Of a stretch of DNA of 64,000 nt, positions 42,716-55,219 are shown piece by piece (the stretch's first letter is position 1; each line of letters begins with the position of its first letter). The translations under genes and the position numbers were made by a program. The notes beneath the pieces are model-generated. The model was not told the origin of the DNA. It saw nothing but the letters and a program-made list of their open reading frames with translations, and made no database searches. This DNA is from Prosopocoilus inquinatus (Eukaryota; Arthropoda; Insecta; Coleoptera; Lucanidae): the NCBI GenBank assembly GCA_036172665.1, contig CM069878.1:22371501-22435500 (forward strand). The letters are read 5' to 3'.

Positions 42716-45700
42716 ATGAATTTCAGTCAGCAGTTGGGTGGCATCTTGAAGAAGATTGAAACTGTTGGTAAGTTAGTTAAAACAAAAAAAGATTATTTAA
42801 AATGGGTTAAATTCATTAAAAAAACAATTTTTTTAACCAAGAAGTACTTAAAGCTTTTAAATAAAGAAAACATTCCAAATTATTCAAAAATCGAATCGTA
42901 TTTAACACTTTTGTTAAATTATAGAGAAATTTTTAAAGAACAATTAAGAAAAAAAAGAAACCAAAAAAGAAAGTCTTTGGTTTGGCAGGATCTAGAGTCA
43001 TGTTTTAAAAATAGAATGAGGACAGGTGCAGTAATTAATTTAAGCATTAAAGACCCAAATTTGTTTTTTCTAAAATCTTATAGACATTTTTATTTTAAAA
43101 TCAAGAAAGAATTATCGAAAAGTGTTTTAAAAGTAAATGTAATATTTTTAGCCAACTTTGTTAAACCGCAAAATGGTGAAACAGATATCAAACATTTTAC
43201 GACTAGAAATCACGTAATTGATCACTCTACAAATTTAAAGGAATGGTACGAGATAAACGTTAAAAATAAAATTTTATCAAAATTAGAGGAATTTCAAGAA
43301 AGGGACAGCGGATGGGCTCTATATGAAATTTTACAATTAAAAATTAACATTAATAATTATACACCTATAACCGGAAGTATTTCAACGTATGTTGAAATGC
43401 CTAATTTTATTAAAAATAAAAAGTGTGTCTTAAATATACAAAACAACGACAAATATTGTTTTCTATGGTCAATCGTGGCAGCTTTATATCCTGCACCTGC
43501 ACATAAAAAATCTGAACGTGTTTCATCTTATCCACATTTTTCAAATGTTTTAAAATTTGAAGGTATTCATTTTCCTATTAGTTTGAAAAACGTTAAAAAA
43601 TTTGAGTTATTAAACGAACTTTCAATTAACATATTTACAATAGAAAAAACAGAAGTATTACCAATTTCTTTGAGTAAGTTCGACTTTACAAAACGAATTA
43701 ATTTATTAATGATTCCCTGTGAAGAAGAAGAAAATTCTGATGATGATGAAATTAACTTAAATATAAACTCAGAGATTACATTTCACTTTGCTTTAATAAA
43801 AAATTTGTCCGGTCTACTTCACAGACAAATCGGTAACTTACATAATAAAAAGTGGTTTTGTGAACGTTGTCTAAATCATTTCGGATCGGAAGAGAATTTG
43901 AAAAGGCACATAATTTCGTGCAGAGATATAAATAAAACTAAAATTACGATACCACTTGAAAGAGAAAAATATCTAACATTTAAAAATTTTAAAAATAAAG
44001 AGAAAGTTCCCTTTGTAATTTATGCAGACATAGAATGTATATTGAGAAAATATAATGATTTAAAATCTTCAAATAAAAACATAAAGCATCAAAAACATGA
44101 ACCCTTTTCTATAGCATATTTTTTGCTCTGTTCATATAATCCAACACTTTCAAAATTCAGTTTACATACTGGGAAAGATTGTGTAAGCTGGTTTGTCAAT
44201 GAACTAGAAAAAATCGGCTTAGAAATTAATGATATTTTTTCGAACGTGGTACCGTGTGAGAAATTAACGGTAAAAGAAGAGTGTGACTATCGAAATGCCA
44301 CACATTGTCACATTTGTTTAAAACCATTCAACAATTTTACTGATATAAAAGTACGTGATCATTGTCACTTAACTGGCAGGTATCGAGGAAGTTGTCATCA
44401 AGCGTGCAATCTAAATTATAAAAACAGTAACGCAGTACCCGTAATCTTTCACAATATGTCAGGTTATGATAGTCATTTTATAATAAAAGCTTTAGCTACA
44501 GAAATTCCAGGCAAAATTGATTTATTACCGATTAATAAGGAAAAATATATTTCATTTTCTAAATACATTTCAAATACTAATATTAATTTTAGATTTTTAG
44601 ATTCTTTTCGATTCATGGCTAGTAGTTTAGATAAACTTTCCTCATATTTAGAGAGCGATCAAAAAGTAATTACCAAAGCTCATTGTAAAAATAATACTGA
44701 ATTTAAATTGCTTGAAAGGAAAGGAATTTTCCCCTATGAATATCTTGACAATTGGGAAAAATTACAAGATACAAATTTACCATCAAAAGATAATTTTTTC
44801 AGTAAAATTAATCAATCTCACATATCAGACGGTGAATATGAGCACGCATTGAATGTATGGCATACATTCAATATTCAAAATTTACAAGAGTACGCAGAAT
44901 TGTACTTGAAAACGGATGTTTTGCTTTTAGCTGATATTTTTGAAAATTTCAGGTCAACATGTTTGCAAACTTATCATTTAGACGCGTTACATTATTATAC
45001 AGCACCAGGTTTAGCTTTCGACAGCATGTTGAAAACAACTTCCATTACCTTAGAATTATTAACGGACGTTGACATGATAATGTTTATCGAAAAAGGCATC
45101 AGAGGTGGGGTATCACAGTGTTCTAATCGTTATGGTAAAGCGAATAACAAGTACATGAACGATTTCAATGCTGATGAACCTTCATCATTTTTAATGTATT
45201 ATGATGTTAACAACTTGTACGGTACAGCTATGTGTCTACCTTTACCTTTTGCTCAATTTGAATGGGTAGATCCTTACTCGATAGATATCATCAATGTCTC
45301 AGATGATGCTGAATTTGGTTATATTTTGGAATGTGATTTACTTTATCCCGAAGAACTATTTGAAAATCATAGAGATTTACCACTCTGTCCTGAACGTTTA
45401 GTACCACCATCATTATCTTCAAAAGTTCCAAAATTATTAACAACTTTATTTGATAAAAAACAATACGTTATACATTACAGAAATTTAAAACAAGCAATCC
45501 AATTAGGATTAAAAATTGAAAGAGTCACTAGAGTATTAAAATTTAAGCAATCGAATTGGATGGAACCGTACATAAATTTAAATAATGATTTACGTAAAAA
45601 AAGTAAAAATGATTTTGAAAAAAATTTTTATAAACTAATGAACAATTCGGTGTTCGGAAAGACTATGGAAAACGTAAGGAAATATAAAGATGTAAAATTG

Positions 45701-46411
45701 GTAACTAAGTGGGAGGGACGTTACGGAGCAAAATGTTATATCTCGAAGCCAAACTTTCACAGTTGTACCATTTTTGATAACGATATGATCATTATCGAAA
45801 TGAAACGATTGAATATTAAATTTAACAAACCTATATACATAGGTTTTGCTATATTAGATCTTTCTAAAACGTTTTTATATGATTTTCATTATAATTATAT
45901 TAAAAATAAATTTAAAAACAATGCTAAATTACTTTATACTGATACCGATTCGTTAATTTATCATTTTTTCGTTGAAGACATATACGAACACATCAAGGAA
46001 GACATTTTAAAATTTGACACATCAGATTACTCACCTGATAACAGATATCAAATACCTCTTCGTAATAAAAAGATTTTAGGATTGATGAAAGATGAAAATA
46101 ATGGAAAATTAATGTTAGAGTTTATCGGTCTTAGATCAAAAATGTATGCAATAAAAAATGAAAATAGCAACATTATAAAAAAAGCAAAAGGCATAAAAAA
46201 TTCAGCACTTCGTTCTATATCGTTCGAAGATTATTATCAAACTCTATTTAATAATTCTATAATAGATACCTGTCAGCATTTAATTAAATCAGAGAAACAT
46301 GAAGTTTACACGATTGAACAAAAGAAAGTAGCTCTGAGTCCATTCGATGATAAAAGAATTGTTAATTTTATTCATACAGATACCATTCCTTGGGGCTATA
46401 AAAAAAATTAG
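42716..46411 (+). CDS. PolB: Protein-primed family B DNA polymerase
   Basis: 1231 aa, ATG at 42716, uninterrupted. It replicates the element by protein priming. N-terminal ~370 residues hold the conserved [15 protein letters not shown] block and [17 protein letters not shown]; a C2H2 finger follows (about 379-402, WFCERC...HIISC). Exo I is [11 protein letters not shown] (432-442). A Cys/His cluster (530-570, HCHICLKPF...CHQACN) sits between Exo I and Exo II ([12 protein letters not shown], about 575-590); Exo III is [13 protein letters not shown] (about 728-741). Polymerase motif A is [12 protein letters not shown] (about 827-840), motif [15 protein letters not shown] (about 972-986), and motif [13 protein letters not shown] (about 1071-1082). 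All catalytic Asp/Glu are present and the length is typical of Polintons. Confidence 0.95.
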   Translation: MNFSQQLGGILKKIETVGKLVKTKKDYLKWVKFIKKTIFLTKKYLKLLNKENIPNYSKIESYLTLLLNYREIFKEQLRKKRNQKRKSLVWQDLESCFKNRMRTGAVINLSIKDPNLFFLKSYRHFYFKIKKELSKSVLKVNVIFLANFVKPQNGETDIKHFTTRNHVIDHSTNLKEWYEINVKNKILSKLEEFQERDSGWALYEILQLKININNYTPITGSISTYVEMPNFIKNKKCVLNIQNNDKYCFLWSIVAALYPAPAHKKSERVSSYPHFSNVLKFEGIHFPISLKNVKKFELLNELSINIFTIEKTEVLPISLSKFDFTKRINLLMIPCEEEENSDDDEINLNINSEITFHFALIKNLSGLLHRQIGNLHNKKWFCERCLNHFGSEENLKRHIISCRDINKTKITIPLEREKYLTFKNFKNKEKVPFVIYADIECILRKYNDLKSSNKNIKHQKHEPFSIAYFLLCSYNPTLSKFSLHTGKDCVSWFVNELEKIGLEINDIFSNVVPCEKLTVKEECDYRNATHCHICLKPFNNFTDIKVRDHCHLTGRYRGSCHQACNLNYKNSNAVPVIFHNMSGYDSHFIIKALATEIPGKIDLLPINKEKYISFSKYISNTNINFRFLDSFRFMASSLDKLSSYLESDQKVITKAHCKNNTEFKLLERKGIFPYEYLDNWEKLQDTNLPSKDNFFSKINQSHISDGEYEHALNVWHTFNIQNLQEYAELYLKTDVLLLADIFENFRSTCLQTYHLDALHYYTAPGLAFDSMLKTTSITLELLTDVDMIMFIEKGIRGGVSQCSNRYGKANNKYMNDFNADEPSSFLMYYDVNNLYGTAMCLPLPFAQFEWVDPYSIDIINVSDDAEFGYILECDLLYPEELFENHRDLPLCPERLVPPSLSSKVPKLLTTLFDKKQYVIHYRNLKQAIQLGLKIERVTRVLKFKQSNWMEPYINLNNDLRKKSKNDFEKNFYKLMNNSVFGKTMENVRKYKDVKLVTKWEGRYGAKCYISKPNFHSCTIFDNDMIIIEMKRLNIKFNKPIYIGFAILDLSKTFLYDFHYNYIKNKFKNNAKLLYTDTDSLIYHFFVEDIYEHIKEDILKFDTSDYSPDNRYQIPLRNKKILGLMKDENNGKLMLEFIGLRSKMYAIKNENSNIIKKAKGIKNSALRSISFEDYYQTLFNNSIIDTCQHLIKSEKHEVYTIEQKKVALSPFDDKRIVNFIHTDTIPWGYKKN

Positions 46412-46491
46412 AAGGGGAGGAAATAACTTTTTTTGTTTTAAAACAAAACTTATCAAACAGTTGAAGGCTAATTTCAGAATAACTTCAACAT

Positions 46492-46539
46492 GTAAGTATT
46501 TTTTTTTTTTTCTTAAATATATTTTTTTTCATGTTGTAG
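46492..46539 (+). other. Possible 48-bp intron at the dUTPase 5' end
   Basis: GTAAGT...TTGTAG with a long T-rich interior between PolB and the dUTPase. Removal keeps the frame, since 48 is a multiple of three. It is short for an insect intron, so this is tentative. Confidence 0.35.
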
Positions 46540-46568
46540 CCGAAAATCAACAACCACATTTAAAATTT

Positions 46569-46979
46569 ATGAAAGCTGTAGCTCACGCATTTGCACCAAC
46601 CAAAAGTTCAACAAAAGCAGCTGGCTATGATTTACGCAGCGCTTATGATTATACTATTCCAGCAAGAGGCAGGGAAATCATCGATATTGGTATACGAATT
46701 GAACTTCCTGAAGGTTGTTACGGACGCATAGCATCAAGGTCAGGACTGTCATCAAGAAACGGTGTAGAAGTCGGAGCAGGCGTCATCGACGAAGATTACC
46801 GTGGTGTAATTAAAGTCGTATTATTTAACCATTCCGACATAACGTTCAAAATAACGCGCGGTGATCGTGTTGCACAACTGATCTGTCAAAAAATTTATTA
46901 CCCTGAATTAGAAGAAGTGAAAGAACTATCAGATACGGTTCGAGGTGATAACGGATTTGGATCGAGCGGTATTCAATAA
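46569..46979 (+). CDS. dUTPase (dUTP pyrophosphatase), animal-like
   Basis: 136 aa from the ATG at 46569. Trimeric dUTPases hydrolyse dUTP to dUMP and keep uracil out of new DNA. All five motifs are present: AGYDLRS (18-24), GRIASRSGLS (52-61), GAGVIDEDYRG with the catalytic Asp74 (69-79), RGDRVAQLI (97-105) and RGDNGFGSSG (C-terminal arm). About ten residues just before this ATG (ENQQPHLKF) align with the start of animal dUTPases, so translation may begin earlier, perhaps via the possible intron at 46492..46539; the only earlier in-frame ATG codon is inside the PolB end. The close likeness to cellular insect dUTPases suggests capture from a host. Confidence 0.9.
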   Translation: MKAVAHAFAPTKSSTKAAGYDLRSAYDYTIPARGREIIDIGIRIELPEGCYGRIASRSGLSSRNGVEVGAGVIDEDYRGVIKVVLFNHSDITFKITRGDRVAQLICQKIYYPELEEVKELSDTVRGDNGFGSSGIQ

Positions 46980-46994
46980 CTAGAAACTCTTAAA

Positions 46995-47201
46995 ATGAGT
47001 CAATATTGTAGAAAATGTCAAAAGTTTTTCTGTTTTTGTGAACTATCTATAAAAAAACACACTGCTAGTATCAAAGATAACGATGAAAAAACATCATTGA
47101 GTAAGAGTCCGTTTTTAGAATTCCTACAATGTAATGAAAAGATTTCGCAATCAAGCTCTGAAGAAAAACCTTTATCCAAAAAGAAAAAAATAACTACTTA
47201 A
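46995..47201 (+). CDS. 68-aa small Cys-rich protein
   Basis: ATG at 46995, 15 bp after the dUTPase stop. N terminus YCRKCQKFFCFCEL provides CxxC plus CxC, probably a zinc-binding knuckle. The rest is Ser/Lys-rich and ends in a KKKKI basic patch. Close packing and start codon support expression. Unknown family. Confidence 0.5.
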   Translation: MSQYCRKCQKFFCFCELSIKKHTASIKDNDEKTSLSKSPFLEFLQCNEKISQSSSEEKPLSKKKKITT

Positions 47202-47264
47202 GTGGTGGAAACGATCATACGTATAAATTAGCTTGAGCGATTCATTCGTTCATTACATAAAAAT

Positions 47265-47612
47265 ATGGCTGAGTACAAAGTTTGCGTTGTATCCCGGGTG
47301 CATTCCGTTTATCAATTATTTGGTAACCGACATCTGGTCATTCGCATATGTGCACCGTGTGAAAGATTCTGGAACGTTGAAATAAGTGACTGTTTACGTC
47401 TGATGGAATTCGATACGATGTTGTCAACCGAAGATAGGCATCAAATAAACGTAAATCAAATCTCTCGTTTCAATAACATCGGGAACTGTTTAGCATGTAA
47501 AAAAGATCTGTACGATGTTATCGAATCAGAATTTTGTATTTGTAATTTTAATGACTCAGATTCTGATAATCATAATGAAACTGTACCCGTAACAAGTACA
47601 TGTAACATGTGA
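47265..47612 (+). CDS. 115-aa Cys-rich protein at the right end
   Basis: ATG at 47265. Contains CAPCERFW (about 30-37), CLACKK (about 77-82) and a CIC pair (about 93-95), suggesting one zinc site from separated CxxC units. The tail is acidic and Asn/Ser-rich. Last gene before the right inverted repeat, ending 51 bp from it. Not recognised. Confidence 0.5.
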   Translation: MAEYKVCVVSRVHSVYQLFGNRHLVIRICAPCERFWNVEISDCLRLMEFDTMLSTEDRHQINVNQISRFNNIGNCLACKKDLYDVIESEFCICNFNDSDSDNHNETVPVTSTCNM

Positions 47613-47663
47613 ATATCAACTTTTTTTAAATTTCTTATTTGTAAAAATTGTAACATTTGTTGT

Positions 47664-48425
47664 ACAAACATCATCATCATCATCATCCACACCACAACCG
47701 AACAAATCCTAATTATTTTAATTGTAAATTATAACTAAAAGTTTTTTTTATTTGTAAAAATTGTAATATTATATTAGAACAAGTCTGAAATAAAATATTA
47801 CATTCTAACGAAGCGTCTTATCAGTTTCCTGATCCCTCGTTTGACCTAGCGTCTCTTATCGTCTTTGCGTAACCGCTCGTCTGATCCCCCCCTAGCCACG
47901 TTCGAACACAGATTCCTAAAAATCTACATTTTTGCATTTTTTTTTTTTTCAATCAGTAAGCAACCAAAAAAAAAACCGACACAAACAAGTGTCACCTGTG
48001 TGTGACAGGTAGCGCAAAAATTCTGTTCAAACCTGCGAAACGATACGCGTTCAAGAAATACCGCTCGTACTAGGACAGTACAAAGGTCAGCGCGCGACTT
48101 TGAAAGCCTCTGCTCGCGCGCAACCGCGGCGAGGCTCCTCCAGCCTCCACTTCTTCTTCTTAGGCCTCTGGTCATTGACGATGACCTTGAAAGACTTCTT
48201 CTTCTTAGGCCTCTCCAGCATTGTCCACAAGCCCCGACCTTGAAAGCCTCTGGTCATTGACCACTTCTTACACCCTCTGGTCATTGACGACATGCACAAG
48301 AACCAACAGGGGTTACTTCTTCACCGATAAAAACACCCCCTACAATTGGGGTTGGATTTCAACGGTGGTCTCTTCGGATGGAACATGCCATCGAAGTGTC
48401 CTAGGATCCCGCTTGCTATACTACT
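47664..48425. repeat. Right terminal inverted repeat of the Polinton (762 bp)
   Basis: Inverted match to 31337..32095, differing in one extra ATC/GAT unit (six versus five). Ends GCTATACTACT at 48425. Contains the mirrored GTCAATGACCAGAGG repeats. Unlike the left copy, no Polinton gene clearly ends inside it. Confidence 0.95.
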
Positions 48426-48431
48426 GCGATT
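48426..48431. repeat. Target-site duplication, right (GCGATT)
   Basis: Identical to 31331..31336. Confidence 0.95.
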
Positions 48432-48679
48432 AAAATTTTTAACCAACGTCGCACCAGTTACGGATACACTGTGTCAAAAAGTGCGAATTTCATTGGTTTA
48501 ATATTTTATTCGCTGTGCATGATTATCCGCGATCAATCAGTAGGACTGCGGCTTTAATTTCAAATTTATCCTCCCAGTTCGCGTGAATTAGAAGTTCTCT
48601 TGATGATTCATGAAAATTCTAACTTGCTGATTTGTGGCTGGTATGTGTGCAAAGAATGGAAACTCACGGTTGGTATGCT

Positions 48680-48965
48680 GTACAACAGGAGCAGTCAACC
48701 TTTTTATACCTATCGCCCACTTAGGTATCTCTGTTAGGTACAACAGGGGTGGTCAACTTTTTTGTACCTACCACCTACTTTGGTATCTTTGTTAGTAATA
48801 ACATTTTCTGATCGCCCACCGGTTCCACAGTAATGATGATTTATAAAGCAGGGAAGTAATTTTACTATACAGTGAGTCGATTAGTATGTAATCGCAGCGC
48901 CGTTTGGTTGATCCGCTACCGCCCACCATGAAAGCTGAAGCGCCCACTAGTGGGCGGTAGTGAGC
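48680..48965. mobile_element. hAT-like non-autonomous element, degraded
   Basis: Two closely spaced copies of a hAT-type left end, CAGGAGCAGTCAACCTTTTT (about 48688) and CAGGGGTGGTCAAC (about 48743), each followed by a TACCTA..CGCCCACTT-like phrase. The right part has GCCCACTAGTGGGC (palindromic) near 48935. The right terminus is not intact and no transposase is present. Confidence 0.5.
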
Positions 48966-49685
48966 CCTATTTCACTAACAACTTTGCATCTTTGCATTTT
49001 GTACTTTGCACTTTGCACGTAATTTTGTGTTCCATCAAAGTAATTGAAATCTGCAAAGTACAATTGAAAAGTGAAAACAGCAAAGTTTTCTCGTCGTTTT
49101 GCAGAAGTTTTGTTTCACCAAAATGTATTACGCAAGGTGCAAAGCTTAAAAACGCAAATTTTCTTAGTTGAAGTTCTTAAATTTGAAAAATGATAAAAAG
49201 ATTTATACACTCCAGTGATGAAGTGGTCAGTATTACGAAATCGCAAAAATGCATAGTATTTCATGGTATTGTCCAATATTGAAAATGTCTCAAATACTAC
49301 GTCATTTTTTTTAACTCCGCCCTCCATACCAGTTTTTTTTGCGTTATGTTTTGCCTATAATTGAGTAGAATGCATACTTTGCAGATGTTTAATCAGATTT
49401 CATGTTGTGCAGTCGCGAGCAGTAAATTTTAGTAGTCATCGATTGTCAAAGAATTATATTTGATTTGTATTTTACTAAAAACACGTGATTGATCTCTCAA
49501 ATTTGAATATTGAGAATACCTTCTTAGAATTTTAATTTACCTTCGACACTTTTTTGATTAAAGAAATTTGTAGTTTCTGGAATTAAATAGACGTTTTAAT
49601 TGTGTTGACAATGACGACTAAAATTTAATACTCCCGACTCTACCTAGTTAAACACTTGGATTAACTAAGAAAAAGATATTGCTCA
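48966..49685. other. No gene recognised
   Basis: AT-rich, with repeated TTTGCA-type words near 48980-49030 only. Confidence 0.4.
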
Positions 49686-49804
49686 TCGGTAAAGGTGGGT
49701 TTATACAATAACTAAACTAACAACTAATGGGAAGAATTAATCTTTTTGGCCCGTTTTCTCGGTCTTCAACTTAGTTGTTAGTGTTAATTACTATATAAAC
49801 CCAA
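49686..49804. mobile_element. Small hairpin MITE
   Basis: Ends are imperfect inverted copies: GGGTTTATACAATAACTAAA plus CTAACAACTAA on the left, and TTAGTTGTTAGTGTTAATTA plus TATAAACCC on the right. About 115 bp, non-coding; family not recognised. Confidence 0.5.
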
Positions 49805-52800
49805 CATAAAAAGTAAGCTATTTTCACCTTTTATGCCTGGTTTATAGAGCCACTAATTATTAATTTTTAGTTGTTAGTGACTATTTTAAAACCACAATAA
49901 AATCTGTTAAACTTACTAATGAACGCGATTTTCCAACTTCCAAAAGTCTCTAGTAAAAGTCCAATTTCTATCCGCCGAGGCTAACCTCAAAAGTTGCTTT
50001 CTTTAAGATTACAGTCCATCCATCCCTCTTCTTTTTTTATCTATGGTGGTTGCCCAACGGGGTCCTAAGTCATAGACTTGATTCAGTTTATTACCAGAAA
50101 AATTTCCGAATAGAATCGCCTTTAGTGACTTCCAACACGGCTAGTTTCTTGCAAATAGCTTATTTTTGATAGACAAGACAAAGCTGCTTAAAAATCTGAA
50201 CAAAATCCGGCCGACGAAAATATTTCAAAAAATCAGTATAAAAAATACCTTTATTTTTATATACCAAGTGATCAGCAAGCTCATGTGTCATTTTGGTGCA
50301 AAAATCTCTTCTTGATCGGATTGTTCTTACGCTGTGACATCTTTATTATTTTTTAATTGCAACCTTCACTTTTTCATACAGCTTTTGATCGCCCTTCTTG
50401 TCAGTTAAATGGTGATGGCCTGACTGCACGTCTGCTGTAAATTTATATTGCCCAGGCAGTTTTGCGATTCAATTTTTGGATTTATGACCTATTGAAAATC
50501 CGGACAATTTCGGACTGCCATAAAACAAAGATATGTCCAAGTAAATCCGGACGTATGGCAATCCTATATACGTGATATTATATTATATTATTATATTTAC
50601 TTTGCAATTTGATAAAATGCAAAACACTTTGCGCACATTTACGTGTAAAGGAACTACACTGATTAGGACTCATGGGTTCATTAAATTGAATTATTCTATT
50701 ACATTTTGAATAGGTTGCTCTGAACAAAATCTAAATTAAGCACAGAAAAAGGCAGAAGTGAAAGAACTAGAAGAGAAAAAGTAAAATCAAGGGGAAATAA
50801 AAAGAAAACTCTTGGAATACTATTACAAGAAATACAGGAATTTAAGATCTAACTTGCAAAAGTCAAATTTAGAAGAAACAATACGGGAAGAAAAGTTGTT
50901 ATTTTACAATGTTTTAATTTGTATTTAACATTGTATGTTAAATTGGATAAGAAACATATAAATTATAGAAATACATATAATAAAAAATAAAGATTAAAAT
51001 TGACGGAAGATAATTCAGTAATTCTTGTTACTACTTTTTGTGATCTATATAAAATAAACATATCTTATCAAAACTGATCTTAAGAATGATTACTCACCCA
51101 GTTGGATCGTTTGGAACATAAATGAATGTCCACTTGTTAGGTTACTGTGATTATAGGTAGGTGTACTTATTCGGAACCATTCCCTCTACGCAAATCTCGC
51201 CCTTAAGATCCTAGGCTACAAGACTCACAGAAATATAAAGATGTAGCATTTAAGATGCGCATGTCTGTGAAACGAATTATAAATTGCAAAATAAGACCTT
51301 TGAACATAGAAACTCTCTAATTTTTTTGATGAAACGTTATAAAAAAATTGGTTACAAATGGCGCTGTGTAAAATTTTTTATACTTCAAAAATTTTAATTG
51401 AAAACGTAAACGAGAAAGTTTGAAATGTGCATTGTGTGACATGCACGCCGTTGCATGTAAAATGGCGAACATTTACGAAACGATAAGCTTATGAAATGAG
51501 CGATTACGTAGGAAATGAATTTCGGGTAACAAAAAAAAGCAAGGAGAGAATGTGTATTTGGCAGGGTTTTCGTCATTTCGTTGGAAAATTGGGTTACAAA
51601 GTTTCCATGTTTAACAGAATGAGTCTACAAAATGCATCACATGATTTAATATTTGGCTCCGAACAGTACCATTTGTTATAGTTACATGTTTTTATTTCTA
51701 TTTTTGCATTACTGGTATAAAGGTCCATTTTTTTATTTTTCTTGCGATTGCGACGCTGCAGAAGTGGAGCACTTTTTTCTGCCAGATAATATTGTTTTAA
51801 TATATGCGGATTTTGCATTGAGCGAAGGAACGATGCTCTTTGATAGTTTATTAAAACCTCCTCGTATTTAACTTGAATTCTCATAACGTCTTCCTATTTC
51901 CCAGAGAACAGAAAGATATATTATTATGTTATTTTTGGCAACGGTTCAATGTAAAAAGAGCAACACTTGTCAGATATATGAATTTCGCTGATGAATTTAT
52001 CTCGCTATACGTTTTAATATCTTTCTTAATATTTTCATTCGTGTATTTTAAAAAATATCGGCGAAAACAAGCTACTATAAATTCAATCTATAAGACCTAT
52101 AATTATAATTCTAGAATGTACAAAGAACTCAGGTATGCAGGGATAGTTCAGTCGAAAATATCAGCAGCCACTGAGAAGTACTGATGAAATTGTTCAGGTT
52201 ATTTAAATGCAGTCCACAGGAGGTAAAATATTACGAAAACGAAAAACCAAAGTAGTAGATGATAAACGATCGAATGAATCTGGAAAGAACCCCTTGCATA
52301 AAACTCCATAAACGAGCTTGTTACACACGTGGTTTATAAAATTAATTGCACGTTGGTGGTCCACTTAAAAAATGACCGCACAACAGTGTCAATATTTAAA
52401 ATTATCGTCTCGGTTTGTCGTTACGCAACAGTTTTTGATGATTTAAGAGTCAGGTTCGCGCCGATCGTGAACGTCTCGCTGTATTTCAGTTTACGTTATG
52501 CTTGGACTAAATAAAGGTCTTTGCCATTCTTAACTGCAGGTGAAAGCTCGTTTAACGATAATACAATGTAACAAAACTGTATGCGTGTTGCTCGGATCTC
52601 ATTCATACCTACCAGCAGAGAAGTTGATTAAATAATTACACGACTGTTTTCGGTTACCTGGTGTTGAGCGTGGTTGAAACGTAATCGCTTTGTATAAAAT
52701 ATTATTGTCAGAAAAACTGTAAAGAGAGCGATGACATTGTACAGAAAGAGAGTAACATTATTTTGTTATATGCTGTAAAAGAAAGACAGTAATGATTGGT

Positions 52801-54795
52801 CTAGGGTAACAAATTAATGGAAAATCGTTTGATTAAATTCGAAAAGGAAGTACCTCTGAAAGTAACATTTTTAAACAAAATGGACGTTTTGAGAGGAGAA
52901 ATCAAAAATTAGGTACAGAAAAGCAGCTGACTATTCTAACGCGACCCCGAATACTCTGGACGTTTCCAAACGCGTATAGAAACAGGTGTGCTAATTATTC
53001 CGGGTTAGTTCTTATTCAGCAAAACAAAGAGTAAGAGAAAGCATAAAACAGAAACTCGAAGAAACAGAGGAAGGAACAAGTTCAAAAGGAAAAGAAGAAA
53101 AATCTGAACACTGACGAAATACAAATTAAAAAAAATATTCCTAAAGAAAAGGAAGACAAAAGCCGAGATACGAACGAAACATTTAGGAAAAAAATAGACA
53201 AGAACAGTTAAGATGGAAAACTGGAAAGAGAAAATGAGAATAGCAGCCGAAAAAAGAAAATATGGGCTAAGATATAACGATCTGCAGAATTGTGTAGGGT
53301 TTCGTCTGTTACGTAGCAACCGAAGAAGCGACGCACAGTGCTGCCGAGTACTAATAAAAATTATTTAATTTTTTTTCATTAAAAATAGTTATATTACGTT
53401 GAAAAATACATGAAAAATATAAAAATTCGAAAAGAACTTTTTCGTTTTAGGAACGATAAGACAATACATAAAATATGAAGAAAAAGTCTGGTAAAGTAAA
53501 TATTCCCGAAAATATTTTCTTTTTGCAAAAATGCTCGGACAGAAAAGTTATTACTATAAATCTACATTTCAGTTTATTTATTTATACAGTGGCGTACCAT
53601 TAGAGTACTAAAACAACTTTATTTTTTTAATGGAAACCTCTATTGTTATTAGGAATTCCAAGCGGGCACATTTTTCTACGTACAACTACATAAAAAAATT
53701 GTAGTCACATAAGAATCTTTTTGAAACAAATGTTCAAGTATTAATAAAGAAACAAAACAAATAGATGAAGTATTTTGAATGCAGTTTATCACATCAACGC
53801 TCATTATCATGAAATGTCAGAAAATTTTCAGTCTCCTCAAAGGAAATTATTAAAGATAAATGCAGGTGCACTGTGACTAACAAAATATTGAAGTAAAATG
53901 TCAATGTCAATAACAATGTCAAAAATGCATCGCTTCACTGTTTAATAGTGAGCAATAATTTTATATTTATTTAATTTATTTCATTCAAAATTAAATATTT
54001 ATTAAAACACTAGGTAAATAAAAATGAAAATGGAAATTTATTACAAAAAAAGAAATTTATATTGTACCCCAATGGTTGCTAAAAATAAATAACCTGAAAT
54101 GTAGGAATCGAGTTCGAGCATTCTTTTAAAAACAAAACAGTTTAGCAAATATTTAGGGTGTTCCAGACTTTTATCCTCAGTCTATAATAGAATTTATTTT
54201 ACAGTCCGAACAGAAAGTAGCAGGAGAAAGATAAAATACTGCTGCAACTTCCAATTCCTGAATGTATGTTTTTTTTTATTTATTTTATTTTATTTATCAC
54301 CTATTTGATCGGAGCATTTTTATCAATTCTTCTTCTGTAATTATGACTCCTCTATTGAAAGAAATGTTCCATAATTTTTTCTTTTCTTAAATTTGACACA
54401 ATTACTCAAATTTTCTAGTTTGTTTAAATTCTTTAAAATTCGTTTTTCATTAATTATTTGAAAAATATGATTTTCATGTCGAGAAAATTCCACGAAGTGA
54501 CCTATAACAAATAATAAATAAAAAGCCAGAGTGGCGCAAAAACGTGCAAGTTTTTAAGTTTTATTATGAAAACACAAAGCGTATAGAACATTTAAACATA
54601 GATTACTAAAAAATACTAAACAAAATGTTTCATCAAAAAGATATAACAGGTGTAAAATGTTTGTATGATTTGTACGATTATTTCTAAACCATTAAACACA
54701 AAATAATAATAATAGGTGAAATTATTAATTAAACATACCTTCCATATTCGATTACACAGGTTCAGTTTTGAATAAACTCACTTGAGAAGGAAAAT
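49805..54795. other. Long stretch without a supported gene
   Basis: AT-rich. At 50750..50935 one plus frame (EIKRKLLEYYYKKYRNL, interrupted by a stop upstream) looks like the C-terminal helix of MADF/Myb-type proteins that accompany Harbinger transposases, but it is too short to call. A purine-rich tract lies at about 53020..53260. Other frames show no known motif. Confidence 0.4.
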
Positions 54796-54860
54796 ATAAT
54801 TAACAATTTTAGAAAAATTTTGTGCAAATCGTTTTTGATTGCAGTGAGAACCTCGAGCAG

Positions 54861-54907
54861 CCTCTGGACAGCTGTTTCAGCCCTGCTTGGGGCTTCTTCA
54901 GCAGAAA
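54861..54907 (-). ncRNA. Hammerhead ribozyme (family B)
   Basis: Minus strand: TTTCTG, CTGAAGA, AGCCC-loop-GGGCT, GAAA, CAG/CTG, TC, CAGAGG. Same core as 12523..12569. Confidence 0.75.
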
Positions 54908-55172
54908 CGTAGCTCGACATTCCCACTGCAGACCAAAAACGACTTGCCCAATTTATTCGCAAATGCGATGTAAGAGTGATGAACATATAAAATAGCGACA
55001 TCTTACTATCGCTTTTTGACCTAACATTGCAGTAGGATAGACAAATTGAAGCGGGATTTGCTCCTAATGAGTCCCCCATGCAAGGCGGCCATGCTTGCTG
55101 TCAAAGCATAATGAAAGATTTTAGAAAAATTTTGTGCAAATCGTTTTTGATTGCAGTGAGAACCTCGAGCAG

Positions 55173-55219
55173 CCTCTGGACAGCTGTTTCAGCCCTGCTT
55201 GGGGCTTCTTCAGCAGAAA
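55173..55219 (-). ncRNA. Hammerhead ribozyme (family B)
   Basis: Identical boxes to the motif at 54861..54907, 312 bp upstream in transcript order. Tandem motifs allow excision of a unit-length RNA or formation of the dimer that short stem III forms need. Confidence 0.75.

Larger units (their letters stand above)
31337..48425. mobile_element. Complete Polinton/Maverick virus-like DNA transposon
   Basis: A 17,089-bp element with AG...CT ends (AGTAGTATAGCAAGCGGG and its complement), near-identical 0.76-kb inverted repeats and a perfect 6-bp target duplication. It encodes the Polinton hallmark set: protein-primed DNA polymerase B, retroviral-type integrase, FtsK/HerA-type packaging ATPase, adenovirus-type protease, and major and minor capsid proteins. 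It also has a PLA2-like protein, dUTPase and several small proteins. None of the core frames is broken, so the copy is young and plausibly competent. Flanking repeats are unrelated to it. Confidence 0.95.

Noticed and set aside
51653..52184. Membrane-protein-like frames (hydrophobic stretches) as a host gene
   Set aside because: Overlapping frames on both strands, no ATG-anchored domain, and composition expected from AT-rich DNA.
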